DNA from: Maylandia zebra
Lineage: Eukaryota > Chordata > Actinopteri > Cichliformes > Cichlidae
Length of the DNA: 64,000 nt
Assembly (NCBI RefSeq): GCF_041146795.1
Contig: NC_135179.1
Span: 8,281,547-8,345,546, forward strand
Reading direction: 5' to 3'
The position numbers and the translations under genes are program-made. Under the pieces are notes generated by a model. The model was not told the DNA's origin. It was given only the letters and a program-made list of their open reading frames with translations, and ran no database searches. Shown here piece after piece: positions 61,592 through 64,000 of this stretch. Every line of letters begins with the position of its first letter. The stretch's first letter is position 1.

Positions 61592-61695
61592 ATGGCCTCG
61601 GTGTGGAAGAGACTGCAACGTGTGGGGAAGCATGCGTCTAAATTCCAGTTCGTGGCTTCCTATCAGGAACTAATGGTGGAATGTACTAAGAAATG
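61592..61695 (+). CDS. ehbp1: EH domain-binding protein 1, first coding exon (partial)
   Basis: EHBP1 is an adaptor that links EHD proteins and Rab8/Rab10-family GTPases to actin in endocytic recycling; the full protein has an N-terminal C2-like domain, a calponin-homology domain and a C-terminal bMERB domain. This exon encodes the conserved N-terminus MASVWKRLQRVGKHASK, then FQFVASYQELMVECTKK, 34 codons plus two bases. It ends at TG|GTGAGT (donor 61,696), so the next codon (Trp in the family) is split in phase 2. This stretch leads into the C2-like domain. The ATG has A at -3 and G at +4, a strong context. The rest of the gene lies beyond the window. Confidence 0.93.
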
Positions 61696-61741
61696 GTGAG
61701 TTTTTAGCGACCACATTGCTGTCATTGAAGCCTAGTGAAAA

Positions 61742-61819
61742 CTCTCTCTCTCTCTCGCTCTCTCTCTCTCGCTCTCTCTCTCGCTCTCTCTCTCTGTGTG
61801 TGTGTGTGTGTGTGTGTGT
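61742..61819. repeat. (TC)n-(TG)n compound microsatellite
   Basis: TC units broken by TCGC steps (61,742-61,793), passing directly into TG units. It begins 47 bp after the ehbp1 splice donor. Confidence 0.95.
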
Positions 61820-62231
61820 TTTGGAATGTCGAGCTTGTTCCTGGTGGCCATAATTCACACACACATACACTCACAGTCTCCTTGGTGTACAGGCATGTCT
61901 GTATGCAGGGAGGAGCCCGGCTGGCTTTTAAAATGTTTCTTTTTTTCTTGTGTATCGATGTGGATTTGGTGCAGTAGAGAGATTTCACTTCAACCAGATG
62001 TGCTGGCTTCACTCCCCTTCTCTTCCTCCGCTCACTCCTCTGTTGATATTCTTGAGCAAACCACTAGCAGCTCTAGGGATGCTTTTGGGAATCTCAGCTT
62101 GACCTCCAAACTCACCATATATACAAATTATTAATATAACCAGTTAAGTCTCATTCACAGGAAAAATCTAATGGTTAATGTAAACAGTCACATAAATACA
62201 ACTCAAGAACAGTGTAAGTTGATGAACTCCA

Positions 62232-62265
62232 GACACACAACCTTTTTTAAAAAAGGTTGTGTGTC
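62232..62265. repeat. Perfect 34-bp palindrome
   Basis: GACACACAACCTTTTTT (62,232-62,248) is followed directly by its exact reverse complement (62,249-62,265), with no spacer. Confidence 0.95.
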
Positions 62266-62638
62266 AGATTAAGTTTACATGAAGTCACATTGATCAACAG
62301 GAGACTGCAGCCTTTAAAAGTGACAGTTTAAAAGTGACTTAAACTCTTGATTATGGTTTTTACACATGTATGTACAGAGATGAGAGGGAACCAGCCCAAG
62401 TAGAAAACCAAGCAAATAGCTAGGAAAGTCTGCAGACATACAGAGAACAGTGATGTACATGATTTCCACAGCGATTGATAAAACATGTAGCTGCTTGTCA
62501 GAGGTGTTATTAAGTAGCAGATCATCGTACTCTGATAAAGGTTTAAAAAGTAGCAGAAATCAAGTGTTTACTCCCATTTGAGAGAGAAACAGGATAAGTT
62601 GAGATTTAGTCTGGACTCCAGTATTAGGTGTTTTAAAT

Positions 62639-62959
62639 CAGCGGTCCCCAACCTTTTTTGCACCACGGACCGGTTTATGCCTGACAATATATTCACGGAC
62701 CGGCCTTTAATGGATCGCGGATAAATACAACAAAATAAAACTAGTACCCGTACCGAAAAAAATAAGATTTATTCATAACACACATGAAAAGACCCAGGAA
62801 AACAGAGTTAACAATCAAAACGATAACAAAATAATGCTGAAAACCGATTAAAAACCCTGAAAACCATACTTTTCACACCTGAGCCTCAACTCTCGCGGCC
62901 CGGTACCAAACGACTCACGGACCTGAACGGGTCCGAGGACCGGGGGTTGGGGACCGCTG
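62639..62959. mobile_element. Intact non-autonomous hAT miniature element with 8-bp target duplication
   Basis: The 15-bp terminal inverted repeats are perfect: CAGCGGTCCCCAACC (62,639-62,653) and GGTTGGGGACCGCTG (62,945-62,959). The target duplication TTTTAAAT is exact on both sides (62,631-62,638 and 62,960-62,967). An 8-bp duplication and CAG-CTG ends are diagnostic of hAT. At 321 bp it has no transposase. It sits in the ehbp1 intron. The intact ends suggest a comparatively young insertion. Confidence 0.92.
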
Positions 62960-64000
62960 TTTTAAATGCCAAGCTGTGATCTACACCATTTGAGTTTCAG
63001 CCCTTTGTGCCTTTTTTGCTTTTTAGGATGATGAGGTGCTTTTGCCATTAACAGATGCCAACGAGAAGTCATTAATTACAGAGTTTCTTAAAATTAAATG
63101 CACTGCTTTTCCTTTTGTGAAGTTGCCAGCTTTACTGCACAGGAGTGAAAATAATGTTTGAACAGTAAAGATTTAAAATGATATTAATTGGTAGTGTAAA
63201 TTTATAAATTTACATGTAAAGGTAATAGACATCTCGTTCTATGTACCATCAATGTTCTTAATAGATCAGTCATTACATGAGAAGAATAATTTAATCAGAA
63301 GTAATACTTTCTGTTGTGTGTCAGGTTTTAAAGGGTGCCTTTTGAGGCATGTCTTTCACAAGTCTTGGCTTATAGGACTTGTACATATCTATAAACAAAA
63401 AAACATTTTCACTTGTGTGTAATCATACTGGCATCACCACAGCAAGAATGCTGGTTATTGAATTAATAATTAGACTGTTTTGCAGGCAGGTCCTTGCCCT
63501 CCTGGCTTTAAAACCATACTAAGACATCCATACCCTTAAGTGACACGAATCTCATCCCTGCTTCTTTTAGTCAGATGTGAACGCTGTTAGAAATATGACA
63601 AAAATGATCTGCACACTTACATACTCTGCAATAGTAACATACATGCAGTGTTTTTAATCGGTTAATATTGTTTAGTTTTAGTTTAGTGGCTCATCTTGTG
63701 GTTGTATGCCAGAAATATTTGAATCTATGAAAGAGGCGGACGAGCTGTGCTTTTAGATGTGGAGATGAAGTGGAGAGATAGGTAGATACGTGCTACAGTT
63801 ATGCCTGCAGCTGTGTGCCCTGTAACGAGGGAAAAGCTTGGGCTTGTAAGGTAAAGATGTAGCCTGCAGACACAGATTCTCAAGTAGCGTGCCGTAGGCG
63901 TGACTAACACAGCCCCACAGAGCTTCGACCTGGGACAGATGTTAACGTGTTGGAGAAAGGAATGACAAAAATGTACCTCTCTTCCCAGAGCAAAGGGTGG

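Larger units (their letters stand above)
61696..64000 (+). other. ehbp1: ehbp1 intron after first coding exon (partial)
   Basis: No further coding exon is recognised before the window ends. It contains the TC/TG microsatellite, the palindrome at 62,232 and the hAT miniature element at 62,639, all listed separately. From 62,960 to 64,000 nothing is recognised. Confidence 0.6.

Overview
The window looks like nuclear DNA of a ray-finned fish, most likely a percomorph and possibly a cichlid. This rests on AT-rich sequence with long introns, consensus GT/AG splice sites, many dinucleotide and tetranucleotide repeats, and several interspersed repeats that I recognise from teleosts: a tRNA-derived SINE of the V-SINE/AFC type, Tc1-like transposon relics, hAT-type miniature elements and 5'-truncated LINE tails. 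No prokaryotic or organellar gene is present.

Two protein genes can be supported, both on the + strand. The first is b3gnt2, with a CpG-rich promoter and noncoding exon 1 near 9.04-9.29 kb, a small noncoding exon 2 near 23.6-23.7 kb, and one exon from 29,047 that holds the whole 397-codon reading frame (29,072-30,265) and a 3' UTR that may reach about 32.5 kb. The second is the 5' end of ehbp1: a CpG-rich first exon ending at 60,669, then an exon ending at 61,695 that carries the start codon (61,592) and the first 34 codons. The rest of ehbp1 lies beyond the right edge. The order b3gnt2 - ehbp1 matches human 2p15, where TMEM17 lies between them; I did not find TMEM17 here. The two genes are not known to share a pathway: B3GNT2 is a Golgi poly-N-acetyllactosamine synthase, EHBP1 an endocytic and actin adaptor.

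Region by region: 1-9 kb is intergenic and rich in repeats (a palindromic hAT-like element, GATA and TG arrays, two Tc1 transposase relics, and a DNA element with a SINE nested in it). 9-29 kb is b3gnt2 promoter and introns, with an antisense LINE relic at 15.6-16.3 kb, a three-copy minisatellite and two back-to-back perfect hairpins at 13.9 kb. 29-32.5 kb is the coding exon and 3' UTR. 32.5-60.3 kb is intergenic, with more Tc1 relics, a roughly 0.9 kb Helitron-like composite element with duplicated tRNA-like modules (33.8-34.7 kb), SINE and LINE fragments, and a few higher-complexity stretches that could be conserved noncoding elements. 60.3-64 kb is the ehbp1 promoter, leader, first coding exon and part of the next intron, which contains an intact 321-bp hAT-type miniature element with a perfect 8-bp target duplication.

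The least expected signals are the Helitron-like composite, several short perfect inverted repeats with 0-6 nt loops scattered through noncoding DNA, and the heavy load of upstream reading frames in the ehbp1 leader, one of which overlaps the main start codon.
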